64,000 bases of DNA from Streptomyces avicenniae (GCF_000719135.1 NZ_JOEK01000021.1:17163-81162); one strand, 5' to 3'; counted from the first letter of the stretch, positions 23,985-32,955 are shown. Program-made: numbers and translations. The notes: generated from the sequence alone by a model not told the origin.

Positions 23985-24776
23985 TCAGCGCAGCGTGATG
24001 ACGTTCCCGGTGATCAACTCGGCCTCGTCTGAGGCGAGATGAGCGATGGTCCTGGCCACCTGCTCGGGGCTCGCGACGTGGAAGAGCGTCGGGCTCTCCT
24101 CGACGAAGCGGCGCACCTCGTCCGTCACCCAGCCGGTGTCGGTGACGGGCGGGTGCACGACGTTCGCGGTGATGCCGAGTGCGGCCAGTTCGGCGGCGGC
24201 CGACAGCGTGTAGTGGGTCTGGGCGGCCTTCGCGGCGCCGTAGGACACCTCGCCCGGGAAGCCGAGTTCTGCGCCGGACGTCAGCCCGATGACGCGGCCC
24301 CAGTCCGCGCCGCGCGCGCGGTGGCGCCTGGCCAGTTCGCCGATGAGCAGGGCGGGGGCCAGCGCGTCCACGGCGAACTGCTGCCGGAACGTCTCGGGGC
24401 TGACGGGGCGCAGGGGGCGGCCGAAGCGGTCGGCGGGTTCGGGGGTGAAGGTGTCCTGCACCCAGCCGGAGGCGTTGTTGACGAGGATGTCCACGGGGCC
24501 GAGACGGGCCTCGGCATGGTCGAAGAGCGCGGCGGGGGCGGTGGGGTCGGAGAGGTCGGCCGCGTAGGCGTCCGCCCGGCCGCCCGCGCGGCGGATCTCC
24601 TCGGCGACGTCCTCGCCCGTGGGGGCGCCGTCCGCGGCGTCCGCCGTGCGGGGGTCCAGGTAGGCGCACAGGACGGCGGCGCCGCGTGCGGCGAGTTCGC
24701 GCGCCGTCGCGGCGCCGATGCCCTGGTTGGCTCCGGTCACGAGTGCGACGTGGGGTGTCGGGCTGGTCTTCGGCAT
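23985..24776 (-). CDS. Short-chain dehydrogenase/reductase
   Basis: A 263-residue classical SDR. The cofactor motif is TGANQGIG near the start, NNASG marks strand 4, and the active site has Ser in LTSGAELGFPGE with Tyr-x3-Lys in SYGAAKAA. The acidic/basic residues after strand 2 (AYLDPRTADAADG) do not settle NAD versus NADP. It is close to 3-oxoacyl-ACP reductase-like SDRs of unknown substrate. Start is the ATG at 24776. It is divergent from the PhnP-like hydrolase gene, with only 84 bp between starts, and a regulator is not present nearby. Confidence 0.88.
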   Translation of the reverse strand: MPKTSPTPHVALVTGANQGIGAATARELAARGAAVLCAYLDPRTADAADGAPTGEDVAEEIRRAGGRADAYAADLSDPTAPAALFDHAEARLGPVDILVNNASGWVQDTFTPEPADRFGRPLRPVSPETFRQQFAVDALAPALLIGELARRHRARGADWGRVIGLTSGAELGFPGEVSYGAAKAAQTHYTLSAAAELAALGITANVVHPPVTDTGWVTDEVRRFVEESPTLFHVASPEQVARTIAHLASDEAELITGNVITLR

Positions 24777-24860
24777 GGGCTCACGCTTTCATACGGCGCT
24801 GACACCGGTCGTCCCGATTCCGGTGCGGGGGCGGATGGGCCGTGGGCGGGCGCGCTGTGC

Positions 24861-25664
24861 ATGATGAGCGGCGTGGAGATACGGCTGTTGGGCACGGGGT
24901 CGGCCGACGGCTGGCCCAATCCCTGGTGCGTGTGCCGCTCGTGCGTCTGGGCGCGGGAGACGCCGGGGGCGGAGCGGGCGCAGACGAGCGTGCTGGTGGA
25001 CGGCACCCTGCTGATCGACACGGGCGGCGTGCGGCGCGCGGGGGTGCCGCTGCACGGCGTGCGGACCGTCCTGTTCACGCACGCGCACCCCGATCACGCC
25101 GATCCGCAGCCGCTGTTGTGGCGGCAGTACGCGGAGGCGCGGCGGGGCGCGGAGGCGCCGCTTGAGGTGGCGGGGCCGCCTGCCGCCCTCGACCTGTGCC
25201 GCGACTGGGTCGCGCCCGGATCGCCCGTCACGTGGACGCCGCTGCTGGCGGGCGACCGCGTGCGCCTGGCCAGCGGCCACCGGGTGCGGGCGCTGGCCGC
25301 CGACCACTGGCGGGACGACCCGTACGTCGGCCCGGCGTTGCTGTACGCGGTGGACGACCGACTGCTGGCCGCCTGGGACACGGGGCCGCGGCTGCCCGCG
25401 GTGGAGCATCCGGCGTACGACTTCGTGCTGCTGGACTGCAACGACGGGACGCGGCCCGGCACGGGCCAGCACCACGACCTCGCGTCGTTCGCGCGGACCG
25501 TCGCCGCGCTCCGGGAGCGGGGCGCGATCGGCGGGCGGACGCGGGTGGTGGCCGTGGCGCTCGGCTGCGGCAACCCGCCGGGGCCGGAACTGGACGCGAT
25601 CCTGGGCGAGGTGGGGGCGACGGCGCCGTTCGACGGGACGGTGCTCACCTCCTGGGAGGGGTGA
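24861..25664 (+). CDS. PhnP-like metallo-beta-lactamase-fold hydrolase
   Basis: A 267-residue metallo-beta-lactamase-fold protein. The start, IRLLGTGSADGWPNPWCVCRSC, resembles PhnP and related phosphodiesterases, including the paired cysteines after the first strand that bind a structural zinc in PhnP. The active-site motif is FTHAHPDHAD (HxHxDH), and AWDTG later supplies a metal ligand. The exact substrate (cyclic nucleotide, cyclic phosphodiester, other) cannot be told. Two ATGs (24861, 24864) are possible starts. A 14-bp hairpin overlaps its stop codon and should end transcription. It is convergent with the S9 peptidase gene. Confidence 0.82.
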   Translation: MMSGVEIRLLGTGSADGWPNPWCVCRSCVWARETPGAERAQTSVLVDGTLLIDTGGVRRAGVPLHGVRTVLFTHAHPDHADPQPLLWRQYAEARRGAEAPLEVAGPPAALDLCRDWVAPGSPVTWTPLLAGDRVRLASGHRVRALAADHWRDDPYVGPALLYAVDDRLLAAWDTGPRLPAVEHPAYDFVLLDCNDGTRPGTGQHHDLASFARTVAALRERGAIGGRTRVVAVALGCGNPPGPELDAILGEVGATAPFDGTVLTSWEG

Positions 25665-25673
25665 GCACCGTCC
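25636..25673. terminator. Bidirectional hairpin terminator overlapping a stop codon
   Basis: A perfect 14-bp stem, GGACGGTGCTCACC (25636-25649) with 25660-25673, and a 10-nt loop. It includes the stop codon (25662-25664) of the PhnP-like gene and lies 11 bp from the end of the convergent S9 peptidase gene, so it can serve both. Confidence 0.85.
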
Positions 25674-25683
25674 GGCCCGTGCG

Positions 25684-27747
25684 TCAGCCGAGGAGGTCGG
25701 GGCGCTTCCACTCCTCGCCGAGGACGTGCTGGGCGAGGAACGCGAAGACCGTCTGGTACCAGAGCGTCGCGTGGTTGGGCGTCAGGATCCAGTGGTTCTC
25801 GTCCGGGTAGTAGAGGAACTTGTGCGGGCTGGTGCCGTCCGCGCGGCCGTCCTTGGCCTGGAGGTCGGCCCACAGGCGGAAGCCCTCGCCGACCGGCACG
25901 CGGTAGTCCTTGTCGCCGTGGATGACGAGGACGGGGGTGTCGATCCGGTCGGCCGAGTGGTGCGGCGAGTACGTGTCCACCATCTCGGGCGTGAACTCCT
26001 GCGCGAAGGCGTAGGCGTAGTCGCTGACCCGGATCGAGTGCTCGAACGTCCACAGGGACGCGTGGGTGACGATCGCGTCGAAGCGGTCGGTGTGCCCGGC
26101 GATCCAGTTGGCCATGTAGCCGCCGTAGGAGCCGCCCATCGCGGCGGTGCGGTCGGCGTCGATGTCGGGGCGGCGTACGGCCTCGTCGGTGATGTCCATC
26201 AGGTCGGTGTAGGGCGTGCCGCCCCACTGGCCCCAGCCGCGGCGGATGAAGTCCTGGCCGTAGCCGGTGGACAGCGCGGGGTCGGGCTGGAGGACGGCGT
26301 AGCCGCGCGCGACCGCGAGCCACTGGTTCCAGCGCCAGGACCAGGCGTTGGTCGAGCCGAGGGGGCCGCCGTGGATCCACAGCAGGAGCGGGGCGGGCCG
26401 CTCGGCGGAGGCGCCGTCGGGCAGGGAGAGCCAGGCGCGCACCTCGGTGCCGTCCTCGGTGGTGGTGGTCACCTCGGTGAGGCGGCCTGGCAGTGTTGCC
26501 GGACGGCCGAGCGCCTCGGCGGGGCCCGGCAGCGGCTGGAACGGGCCGGGCGCGTCGAGCGGCACCCGTACCGGGGCGGGCGGGGCGTCCATCGCGGCGC
26601 GGACGGCGTAGACCCAGCGGCCGTCGGGCGAGACGTGCGGGTCGGTGTAGGCGCCGTCGTCGGGCGTCAGGCGGGTCGCCTCGCCTGACGCGGCGTCCAC
26701 GCGCCACAGGGGGGAACGGCCGTGGTCGTCGGCCGACAGGACGAGGGCGGTGCCGTCCGGCGTCCAGGCGGGGGTGTGCGGCCAGCGGTCCCAGTCCTTG
26801 GCGATGTGGCGCACCGGGCCACCGTCCAGCGGCACGATCGCGAGCCACTGGTCCACGGCGACCTCGGGGTCGAGGCGGCTGCCCACGACGACGGCGACGC
26901 GCGTGCCGTCCGGCGAGAAGCGGGGGGAGGTGACCTCGATCGCCGGGTCGTCGAGGAGCGTCCTGCGCTCGCCGGTCGCGACATCGACGGCGACCAGGGT
27001 GAGGCGCTGGAGGCCGCCTTCCTCGGGGACCATCCAGGCGGCGGCGACCGTGCTGCCGTCGGGGGACAGGTCCCAGCCGCCGTCGTCGTGGAGGGCGGGG
27101 CCGACGTGGCCCGTGAGGTCCCTCGGGGTGACGGGGTCCGTCTCGCTGTCGCCCGGGAGCGCGACGGCGAGGAGGCGGGTGGTCGCGGGGCCGAGGTCGT
27201 GGTCCCAGAGCCGCACCTGCGTCGTCTCGTGCAGGATGGCGGTGACCTTACTCTTCTTCCTGGCCTCGCGGAGCGTCGCGTCGTGGTCCGGGTCGGTCGC
27301 GGAGGGCAGCAGGTCGGAGGCGAGGACGACGGTGCCGTCCGTGCCGACGTGCGGGGCGTTCACGCCGCCGGCGAGGGCGGCGACGCGGCGGGGGTCGCCT
27401 CCGGCCGCGGGCTGCGCCCACAGCGCGGGCGCGTCCTGCGGGTCGGAGTCGCCGGGCGCGGGGCGGGCGGAGACGAACAGCAGGTCGCCCGAGGGGGTGA
27501 AGGCGGGCGACGAGACGGCCTTGTCGCCGCGGGTGAGGCGGCGGGCGGGGCGCTGCCCTTCCGGGTCGATCTCCCACAGGGCCTGCACGAACCGGGCGCG
27601 CTCGGTGTCCAGGGTGGCGGCGGAGAGGACGAGCCGCGCGCCGTCCGGTGAGAGTGCGAGGCCGCCGACACGGGGCAGATCCGCGTAGGCGTCGAAGTCG
27701 TGGAAGGGGGTGCCGGATTCGGGTTCCTGACCAGCGCTTTTCGTCAT
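25684..27747 (-). CDS. S9 family peptidase (acylaminoacyl/prolyl oligopeptidase type)
   Basis: A 687-residue cytoplasmic serine peptidase. The N-terminal two thirds form a beta-propeller of WD/TolB-like repeats (LSPDGARLVL, WTPDGTALVLSADD, VSPDGRWVYAV). The C-terminal alpha/beta-hydrolase domain carries the triad Ser540 (GGSYGG), Asp614 (GDKDYRVP) and His652 (DENHWI). Family members cut short peptides or remove acylated N-terminal residues. There is no signal peptide. The ATG at 27747 starts a 20-residue lead into the propeller. It is monocistronic and divergent from the cupin gene across a 336-bp gap. Confidence 0.92.
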   Translation of the reverse strand: MTKSAGQEPESGTPFHDFDAYADLPRVGGLALSPDGARLVLSAATLDTERARFVQALWEIDPEGQRPARRLTRGDKAVSSPAFTPSGDLLFVSARPAPGDSDPQDAPALWAQPAAGGDPRRVAALAGGVNAPHVGTDGTVVLASDLLPSATDPDHDATLREARKKSKVTAILHETTQVRLWDHDLGPATTRLLAVALPGDSETDPVTPRDLTGHVGPALHDDGGWDLSPDGSTVAAAWMVPEEGGLQRLTLVAVDVATGERRTLLDDPAIEVTSPRFSPDGTRVAVVVGSRLDPEVAVDQWLAIVPLDGGPVRHIAKDWDRWPHTPAWTPDGTALVLSADDHGRSPLWRVDAASGEATRLTPDDGAYTDPHVSPDGRWVYAVRAAMDAPPAPVRVPLDAPGPFQPLPGPAEALGRPATLPGRLTEVTTTTEDGTEVRAWLSLPDGASAERPAPLLLWIHGGPLGSTNAWSWRWNQWLAVARGYAVLQPDPALSTGYGQDFIRRGWGQWGGTPYTDLMDITDEAVRRPDIDADRTAAMGGSYGGYMANWIAGHTDRFDAIVTHASLWTFEHSIRVSDYAYAFAQEFTPEMVDTYSPHHSADRIDTPVLVIHGDKDYRVPVGEGFRLWADLQAKDGRADGTSPHKFLYYPDENHWILTPNHATLWYQTVFAFLAQHVLGEEWKRPDLLG

Positions 27748-28083
27748 CCTGTCTTCCTATCATCCCGGACGGAGGGGTCTCCATACCGTTCGGGTGTCCG
27801 GTTCCGGTGTCCTGTTCGGGTGCATGCGGCGGGCGGGGCGCCGGGGGCCCGTACCATGGGCGGGCCGAAGTCCCCGGCGCGGTGGGCCGCCCCTGGCGCC
27901 GGGCACGCGGCGGCTGGCGCGGCACGTCGCACGGCGGGCGCCCCGTACGGGACATGCGGGGGTGACGCCGGACGTCGCCGCCCGCCGTCACGCGCCGCCG
28001 CGGTGGACGTCGGGTCAGGCACAGCCCCACGGGATCCGCGCGCGGGCGCGGGTCGGCCGCACCGGAGAGGAACGAGACGAGAC
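27748..28083. other. Divergent intergenic region
   Basis: There is no convincing gene in this 336-bp gap between the S9 peptidase and cupin genes. Short imperfect repeats of GTTCGGGTGTCC/GGTTCCGGTGTCC lie around 27787-27820. No promoter boxes or terminator can be assigned. Confidence 0.4.
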
Positions 28084-28566
28084 GTGCAGCCCCCACGGAC
28101 ACCGCCCGACGTGCTGGCCCGGATGGACCGCCTGCTCGGGGAGCCTCCGGTGCGGAGCGGGGCCGTGTGGCGGCTCGCGGAGCGCGACCGTCAACTGGAC
28201 GCCAACGTGATCCGGCTCGCGCCGGGCGCTGAGGTCGCCCCGCACGTCGAACCCGACCTGGACGTGCTGCTGTACGTCGTCGGCGGCGGCGGACGGCTGC
28301 GGACCGACGCCGGGACCGTGGACCTGTCGCCCGGCAGCATCGTCGGGCTCCCCCGGGGCACGAGCCGCGCGCTGTCCGCGGGCGTCGAGGGCATGGCCCA
28401 TCTGACCGTGCACCGCAGGCGGCCGGGCCTGCGCATCGGGCAGGCGCCCGCGCCGACGGGGAGCGGGGCGGCGCCGGAGACGGCCTGCCGGGCGTGCGGA
28501 CGGCGCGCCACGGAGACGGACGCGCGCTTCTGCGCGCGCTGCGGCGCGGAGTTGCCGACGGGCTGA
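28084..28566 (+). CDS. Cupin domain protein with C-terminal zinc ribbon
   Basis: A 160-residue protein. The first two thirds form a single cupin barrel (LDANVIRLAPGAEVAPHVEPDLDVLLYVVGG, here spanning about 35-65; then VDLSPGSIVGLPRG). The expected metal motif is reduced to one His before the Glu-rich turn, so metal binding is doubtful. The C-terminus is a zinc ribbon with two CxxC pairs, CRAC and CARC, about 15 residues apart. This combination suggests a small regulatory or sensing protein rather than an enzyme. The GTG at 28084 is chosen because homology begins there; the upstream purine-rich GAGAGGAACGAGACG is the only candidate ribosome-binding site. Function unknown. Confidence 0.75.
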   Translation: MQPPRTPPDVLARMDRLLGEPPVRSGAVWRLAERDRQLDANVIRLAPGAEVAPHVEPDLDVLLYVVGGGGRLRTDAGTVDLSPGSIVGLPRGTSRALSAGVEGMAHLTVHRRRPGLRIGQAPAPTGSGAAPETACRACGRRATETDARFCARCGAELPTG

Positions 28567-28584
28567 GGCGCCTGCCGCCTCCCG

Positions 28585-29310
28585 TCAGCCGGACGCGCCG
28601 CCGCCCTCGCGCCGCAGGACGGCCAGCAGCCGCTGCTCCGCCGCGTCGAGGTGGACGCGCATCGCGCGCGCGGCGGCCGGTCCGTCACCGGCGGCGATGG
28701 CGGTCAGCACGCCCTCGTGCTCGGTGTAGGTCTGCTCCTGGCCGCCGACGCGCAGTTGGAGGCGGTAGACGTGCGTGTGGGGCTGGAGGCGGGTCAGGGT
28801 CTCGCGGAGCATGCCGTTGCCACTGGCCGCCGCGACGCGGTCGTGGAACCCGGCGTCGCACAGCGCGAAGTCGCGGTAGTGCACGTACCGTTCGCCGTCG
28901 AAGGGTTCGCGGGCGCCCTGCCACAGGTCGCGGAGGGCGGCGAGGTCGGCGTCGTCCCGGTGCATCGCGGCGGCCGACGCGGCGGGCTCCTCCAGGTAGC
29001 GGCGCAGGTCGAACAGCTCGGCGACGCCGCGCGCGCCGAGCAGCGGCGTCGCGGTGAACCCGGCGAGCGCGCGCTTGGTGACGAGCCCCTCGCTCTCCAG
29101 CCGGGACAGCGCCTCGCGCACGGGCGTGGGGGACACGTCGAGACGGCGCGCGACCTCGTCGATGTTGACCCGCTCCCCCGGCGGCAGGACCTGGTCCATG
29201 AGGAGTGAGCGGATCGCCTCGTAGGTGTGCTCGGCGAGGACGCGCCGCCGGGGCATCGCGCCCGAGGCACGCGCCCAGGGGTCGTCCGTCGCCTCGGCCT
29301 GCGGCGCCAT
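28585..29310 (-). CDS. GntR/FadR-family transcriptional regulator (FCD domain)
   Basis: A 241-residue regulator: N-terminal winged helix ([27 protein letters not shown] is the region at about 28-54, then [23 protein letters not shown]) and a C-terminal all-helical FCD ligand-binding domain (about 100-235) with the metal-type histidines spaced through HDRV and TEHEGVL. It is divergent from manD with a perfect palindrome between them, so it very probably represses manD and itself and is released by a sugar acid such as mannonate. The ATG at 29310 is preceded by GAAGGAG. Ligand identity is inference from context. Confidence 0.9.
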   Translation of the reverse strand: MAPQAEATDDPWARASGAMPRRRVLAEHTYEAIRSLLMDQVLPPGERVNIDEVARRLDVSPTPVREALSRLESEGLVTKRALAGFTATPLLGARGVAELFDLRRYLEEPAASAAAMHRDDADLAALRDLWQGAREPFDGERYVHYRDFALCDAGFHDRVAAASGNGMLRETLTRLQPHTHVYRLQLRVGGQEQTYTEHEGVLTAIAAGDGPAAARAMRVHLDAAEQRLLAVLRREGGGASG

Positions 29311-29383
29311 CGGCTTCTCCTTCACCGGTCGGGAGGGGGGGCGGTCGGGGGTCCAGGGTGGGGCACGGACCGCCCGCCGGACG

Positions 29384-29397
29384 AATCCTATAGGATT
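29384..29397. promoter_or_regulatory. Operator palindrome between the FadR-type regulator and manD
   Basis: AATCCTATAGGATT is a perfect 14-bp palindrome in the 145-bp divergent gap. AT-rich, centrally placed 2-fold symmetric sites like this are typical FadR-subfamily GntR operators, often overlapping a promoter. It lies 73 bp upstream of the regulator start and 58 bp upstream of the manD start. Confidence 0.8.
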
Positions 29398-29455
29398 TTT
29401 CCGATCGGCTCGGCGAGCGGGTCGTCCGAGCGAGAACCAGCGAGAGGGAACCGCC

Positions 29456-30685
29456 ATGCGCATCGAGTCCGTGCGGACCGTCGTCACCAGTCCTGGACGC
29501 AACTTCGTGACGCTGAGGATCACCACGTCGGACGGGATCACCGGCCTGGGCGACGCGACGCTCAACGGGCGGGAACTGGCCGTCGCCGCCTACCTGACCG
29601 AGCACGTGGAGCCGCTGCTGGTCGGACGCGACGCCGGGCGCGTCGAGGACACCTGGCAGTACCTCTACCGGGGCGCCTACTGGCGGCGCGGCCCCGTGAC
29701 GATGGCCGCCCTCGCCGCCGTGGACACCGCGCTGTGGGACATCAAGGCCCAGGCCGCCGGGATGCCGCTCTACGAGCTCCTCGGCGGCGCGTCACGCCGG
29801 GGCGCCCTGGCCTACGGCCACGCGTCGGGGCGGGACGTCCCCGAACTCCTCGACTCGATCCGCGCGCACCTCGACGCGGGCTACCGCGCCATCCGCGTGC
29901 AGACCGGCATCCCGGGCCTCGACTCGGTCTACGGCGTCGCCGCCTCGGCCGCCGGGGGCGGCGACCGGTACGACTACGAGCCCGCGCGGCGTACGGCGCT
30001 GCCGGTCGAGGAGACGTGGGACACCCGCGCCTACCTGCGGCACGTCCCGACCGTGTTCGAGGCGGTGCGGGCCGAGTTCGGCCCCGAGCTGCCGTTGCTG
30101 CACGACGGGCACCACCGCATGACGCCGATCCAGGCGGCGAAGCTCGGGAAGTCCCTTGAGCCCTACGACCTGTTCTGGCTTGAGGACGCGACGCCGGGCG
30201 AGGATCCGACCGCGCTGCGGCTGATACGGCAGCACACGACCACGCCCCTGGCCATCGGCGAGGTCTTCAACTCGGTCCACGACTACACGCCGCTGCTCCA
30301 GGAGCGGCTGATCGACTACGTGCGTTCGGCCGTCACGCACACCGGCGGCGTCACGGCGATGAAGAAGCTGCTCGACCTCGCGGCGGTGTACGGCGTCAAG
30401 TCCGGCATGCACGGGCCGACCGACATCTCGCCGGTCGGGCAGGCAGCCGCGCTCCATCTCGACCTGGCGATCCACAACTTCGGCATCCAGGAGTACATGC
30501 GCCACTCCCCCGACACCCTGGACGTCTTCCGGACGTCGTACACGTTCGCGGACGGCCTCCTGCACCCGTCGGACGCCCCGGGGCTCGGCGTGACGCTGGA
30601 CGAGGAGGCCGCCGCGCGCTTCCCGTACGCACCGGCGTACCTCCCCGTCAACCGGCTCACGGACGGCACCGTCCACGACTGGTGA
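29456..30685 (+). CDS. manD: D-mannonate dehydratase (enolase superfamily)
   Basis: A 409-residue enolase-superfamily enzyme that dehydrates D-mannonate to 2-keto-3-deoxygluconate in hexuronate breakdown. Key residues of the biochemically known ManD enzymes are all present: Asn37, His122, Arg147, Tyr159 (general base), metal ligands Asp217, Glu243 and Glu269, and His219 in HDGHHR. The length is normal for ManD. Start is the ATG at 29456 with GAGAGGG upstream. It is divergent from its presumed FadR-type repressor. No kinase or aldolase for the product lies nearby, so the rest of the pathway must be elsewhere. Family members vary in efficiency, so it could also act on D-gluconate. Confidence 0.93.
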   Translation: MRIESVRTVVTSPGRNFVTLRITTSDGITGLGDATLNGRELAVAAYLTEHVEPLLVGRDAGRVEDTWQYLYRGAYWRRGPVTMAALAAVDTALWDIKAQAAGMPLYELLGGASRRGALAYGHASGRDVPELLDSIRAHLDAGYRAIRVQTGIPGLDSVYGVAASAAGGGDRYDYEPARRTALPVEETWDTRAYLRHVPTVFEAVRAEFGPELPLLHDGHHRMTPIQAAKLGKSLEPYDLFWLEDATPGEDPTALRLIRQHTTTPLAIGEVFNSVHDYTPLLQERLIDYVRSAVTHTGGVTAMKKLLDLAAVYGVKSGMHGPTDISPVGQAAALHLDLAIHNFGIQEYMRHSPDTLDVFRTSYTFADGLLHPSDAPGLGVTLDEEAAARFPYAPAYLPVNRLTDGTVHDW

Positions 30686-30695
30686 GGCTGCGGCC

Positions 30696-31172
30696 TCAGC
30701 AGGCGCAGGAGACGCCCCCGCGCGGCGCGGCCAGGCCGTCCGCCGGGCGGCGTTCGATGCCGGTGGCCGTGCGGACGGGGAAGCCCTCGCGGACCCAGTA
30801 CTCGTAGCCGCCGGTCATCTCCTTGACGCGGAAGCCGAGCCGGGCGAAGGCGCGGGCGGCGCGCACGGCGCCGTTGCAGCCGGGGCCCCAGCAGTAGGTC
30901 ACGACGACGGCCCCCGCCGGGACGACGGCCGCGGCGCGGCGGGGCACGTCGGCGGTCGGCAGGTGGACGGCGCCCGGGACGTGGCCGAGGTCCCAGGCTT
31001 CCGCGCTGCGGGAGTCCACGACGACGAGTCCCGGCGCGCCCGCCTCCAGGTCGGCGTGGACGTCGCTCGCGTCGGTCTCGAAGGAGAGGCGGGCGGAGAA
31101 GTGCGCGAGGGCGGCCCCGGCCTCGGCCGCGGGGGTGCGCAGGACGGCCGGGGGCTGTGCGGTGTGCGTCAT
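30696..31172 (-). CDS. Rhodanese-like domain protein
   Basis: A 158-residue single rhodanese domain. The active-site loop is CWGPGCNGAVRAA, with the persulfide cysteine as the first Cys of the loop; LVVVDSRSAEAWDLGHVPGA is the other hallmark. Such proteins carry or transfer sulfane sulfur, or serve as redox-linked sensors. The tail ends in SCAC, which could bind a metal. It is divergent from the GlxA-type regulator gene across 71 bp and convergent with manD, with both stop codons lying in a 6-bp hairpin (30683-30698). It is probably the target of the neighbouring regulator. Confidence 0.88.
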   Translation of the reverse strand: MTHTAQPPAVLRTPAAEAGAALAHFSARLSFETDASDVHADLEAGAPGLVVVDSRSAEAWDLGHVPGAVHLPTADVPRRAAAVVPAGAVVVTYCWGPGCNGAVRAARAFARLGFRVKEMTGGYEYWVREGFPVRTATGIERRPADGLAAPRGGVSCAC

Positions 31173-31243
31173 GACGGCGATCCTGCCGCGCGGCCGGGGG
31201 GACGGCGAGCGGCGTGGACGACACCGGTCGCTAAGATTCCGCC

Positions 31244-32230
31244 ATGTCCCAGCCCGCCCCGGGGTCGTCGCGCCCCCTGACCGTGTCGGTGCTGGCCTAC
31301 CCGGGGATGTCGGTCTTCGAGACGGGCATCGTCACCGAGGTGTTCGGCCTGCCGCGCCCGGAGTTCGGGACGCCGTGGTACGAGCTGGCCGTGTGCGCGG
31401 AGCGGCCGGGGCCGGTGCCCGTGATCGGCGGCGCGACGCTCTCGACGCCGCACGGCCTGGACGTCTTCGCCGCAGCGGGGACGCTGATCGTGCCGGGGGT
31501 GCGGGACGTGGAGGGCGAGGTGCCGCCCGAGGTGGTGGCCGCGCTGCGGGCGGCGCACCGGCGCGGCGCGCGCATCATGTCGATCTGCTCGGGCGCCTTC
31601 GCGCTGGCAGCCGCCGGTCTGCTCGACGGCCGCCGCGCGACGACGCACTGGCGGTACGCCGAGGCCCTGCGCCGGCGTCATCCGGCGGTGCGTGTGGACC
31701 CGGACGTGCTGTACATCGACGACGGGCAGGTGCTGACGAGCGCGGGCAGCGCGGCGGGGCTCGACCTGTGCCTGCACGTGGTGCGGCTCGACCACGGCGC
31801 GGCGCTCGCGGGCGCGGTGGCGCGGCGGCTCGTCGTCCAGCCTCATCGGGAGGGCGGGCAGGCGCAGTTCGTGGAGGCGCCGGTCGTGGCCGACCCGGAG
31901 GACGCGCGGGTGGCGCGCAGCATCGACTGGGCGCTCGCGCACCTGGCGGAGCCGGTCGGCGTCGCCGCCCTGGCGCGGCACGCGCATCTGTCGGAGCGCA
32001 GCTACCTGCGGCATTTCACGCGGGCGACCGGGACGACGCCGATCCGCTGGCTGACCGCGCAGCGGGTGCGGGCGAGTCTGGCCCTGCTGGAGACGTCCGA
32101 CGCGCCGGTGGAGCGGATCGCCCGCGCGGTGGGCTTCCGGACGGCGGTGACCTACCGGCACCACTTCGGGCGGATCATGCGGACGTCGCCGACGGCGTAC
32201 CGCCGGGCGTTCCGTGCCGCCGGTTCCTGA
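31244..32230 (+). CDS. GlxA-family transcriptional regulator (DJ-1/PfpI + AraC)
   Basis: A 328-residue regulator with an N-terminal DJ-1/PfpI-like domain (about 8-180; VLAYPGMSVFETGIVTEVF, SICSGAFALAAAGLLDG) and a C-terminal AraC double helix-turn-helix (about 220-325; GVAALARHAHLSERSYLRHFTRATG, then VERIARAVGFRTAVTYRHHFGR). The nucleophile-elbow cysteine of DJ-1 is kept in SICSGAF, but in this family the domain binds ligands rather than acting as an enzyme. Divergent from the rhodanese gene, which it probably controls. Start is the ATG at 31244. Confidence 0.92.
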   Translation: MSQPAPGSSRPLTVSVLAYPGMSVFETGIVTEVFGLPRPEFGTPWYELAVCAERPGPVPVIGGATLSTPHGLDVFAAAGTLIVPGVRDVEGEVPPEVVAALRAAHRRGARIMSICSGAFALAAAGLLDGRRATTHWRYAEALRRRHPAVRVDPDVLYIDDGQVLTSAGSAAGLDLCLHVVRLDHGAALAGAVARRLVVQPHREGGQAQFVEAPVVADPEDARVARSIDWALAHLAEPVGVAALARHAHLSERSYLRHFTRATGTTPIRWLTAQRVRASLALLETSDAPVERIARAVGFRTAVTYRHHFGRIMRTSPTAYRRAFRAAGS

Positions 32231-32266
32231 CCGGGGTCGGCGCGGGCCGCTCGGGCGGCGGTGGCG

Positions 32267-32884
32267 TCACGCGCCGGTGGCGGGCGGCCAGTTCAGCAGG
32301 GCCATGTCGGCGACCTTCCTGAGTTCTTCGCGTGCGAGGCCGCCCGCGGCCTGGACGGCGATGCCGTTCGCGACGGTCGTGAGGTAGCGGGCGAGCAGGT
32401 CGGGGTCGGCGTCGGGGGGCAGGTCGCCCTCGTCCACGGCGCGCCTGAGCCGGTCGCGCAGGAGGGCGGTGTGCGCGTTGCGCCAGGTGGTGAGGGTGTC
32501 GCGGGCGTGGCCCCCCGTCCCTCCGGCGGCGAGGGAGCCCTGGACGCCGAAGCAGCCCGCCGGGGCGCCGGGGCGGGTGGTGGCCAGGACGGAGCCGTGC
32601 AGGTACGCGGTGGCCACCTGCCGGGCGGTCGGCTCGCGCAGGGCGCGGGCGCCGTACGAGGCGGGGCCCTCGGTGTAGCGCTCCAGGGCCTTGTGGAACA
32701 GCTCCTCCTTGTTGCCGAAGGCCGCGTACATGCTGGTGCGCGTGATGCCCATGGCGTGGGTCAGGTCGGTGAGGCTGGCGCCTTCGTAGCCCTGTTCCCA
32801 GAAGACCCGCATGGCGCGTTCGAGTGCCATGTCGGCGTCGAAACCCCTCGGCCGCCCGACCGGCGCCCGCTGCCCCATCTCCAT
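32267..32884 (-). CDS. TetR-family transcriptional regulator
   Basis: A 205-residue TetR repressor: N-terminal HTH (about 12-60; FDADMALERAMRVFWEQGYEG, then SLTDLTHAMGITRTSMYAAFGNKEELF) and a C-terminal TetR_C-type ligand domain. It resembles regulators of oxidoreductase operons induced by reactive carbonyls or drugs. It is divergent from an SDR/SnoaL operon, and two copies of GTACCGAYCGGTGC lie between them, so it should repress both transcripts. Start is the ATG at 32884, with no strong ribosome-binding site. Confidence 0.9.
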   Translation of the reverse strand: MEMGQRAPVGRPRGFDADMALERAMRVFWEQGYEGASLTDLTHAMGITRTSMYAAFGNKEELFHKALERYTEGPASYGARALREPTARQVATAYLHGSVLATTRPGAPAGCFGVQGSLAAGGTGGHARDTLTTWRNAHTALLRDRLRRAVDEGDLPPDADPDLLARYLTTVANGIAVQAAGGLAREELRKVADMALLNWPPATGA

Positions 32885-32904
32885 ACGGCGATCCTACTCC
32901 TTCT

Positions 32905-32918
32905 GTACCGATCGGTGC
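32905..32918. promoter_or_regulatory. TetR operator copy 1
   Basis: GTACCGATCGGTGC contains the perfect palindrome ACCGATCGGT (32907-32916), 21 bp upstream of the tetR start codon. The centre is 37 bp from that of the second copy. Confidence 0.75.
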
Positions 32919-32941
32919 TGAAGATGCTACGGTCTTCTTCG

Positions 32942-32955
32942 GTACCGACCGGTGC
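32942..32955. promoter_or_regulatory. TetR operator copy 2
   Basis: GTACCGACCGGTGC differs from copy 1 at one central base and is followed by the same CGAA/TGAA tail. It lies 18 bp before the SDR start, overlapping the expected promoter of the SDR/SnoaL operon. Confidence 0.72.
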
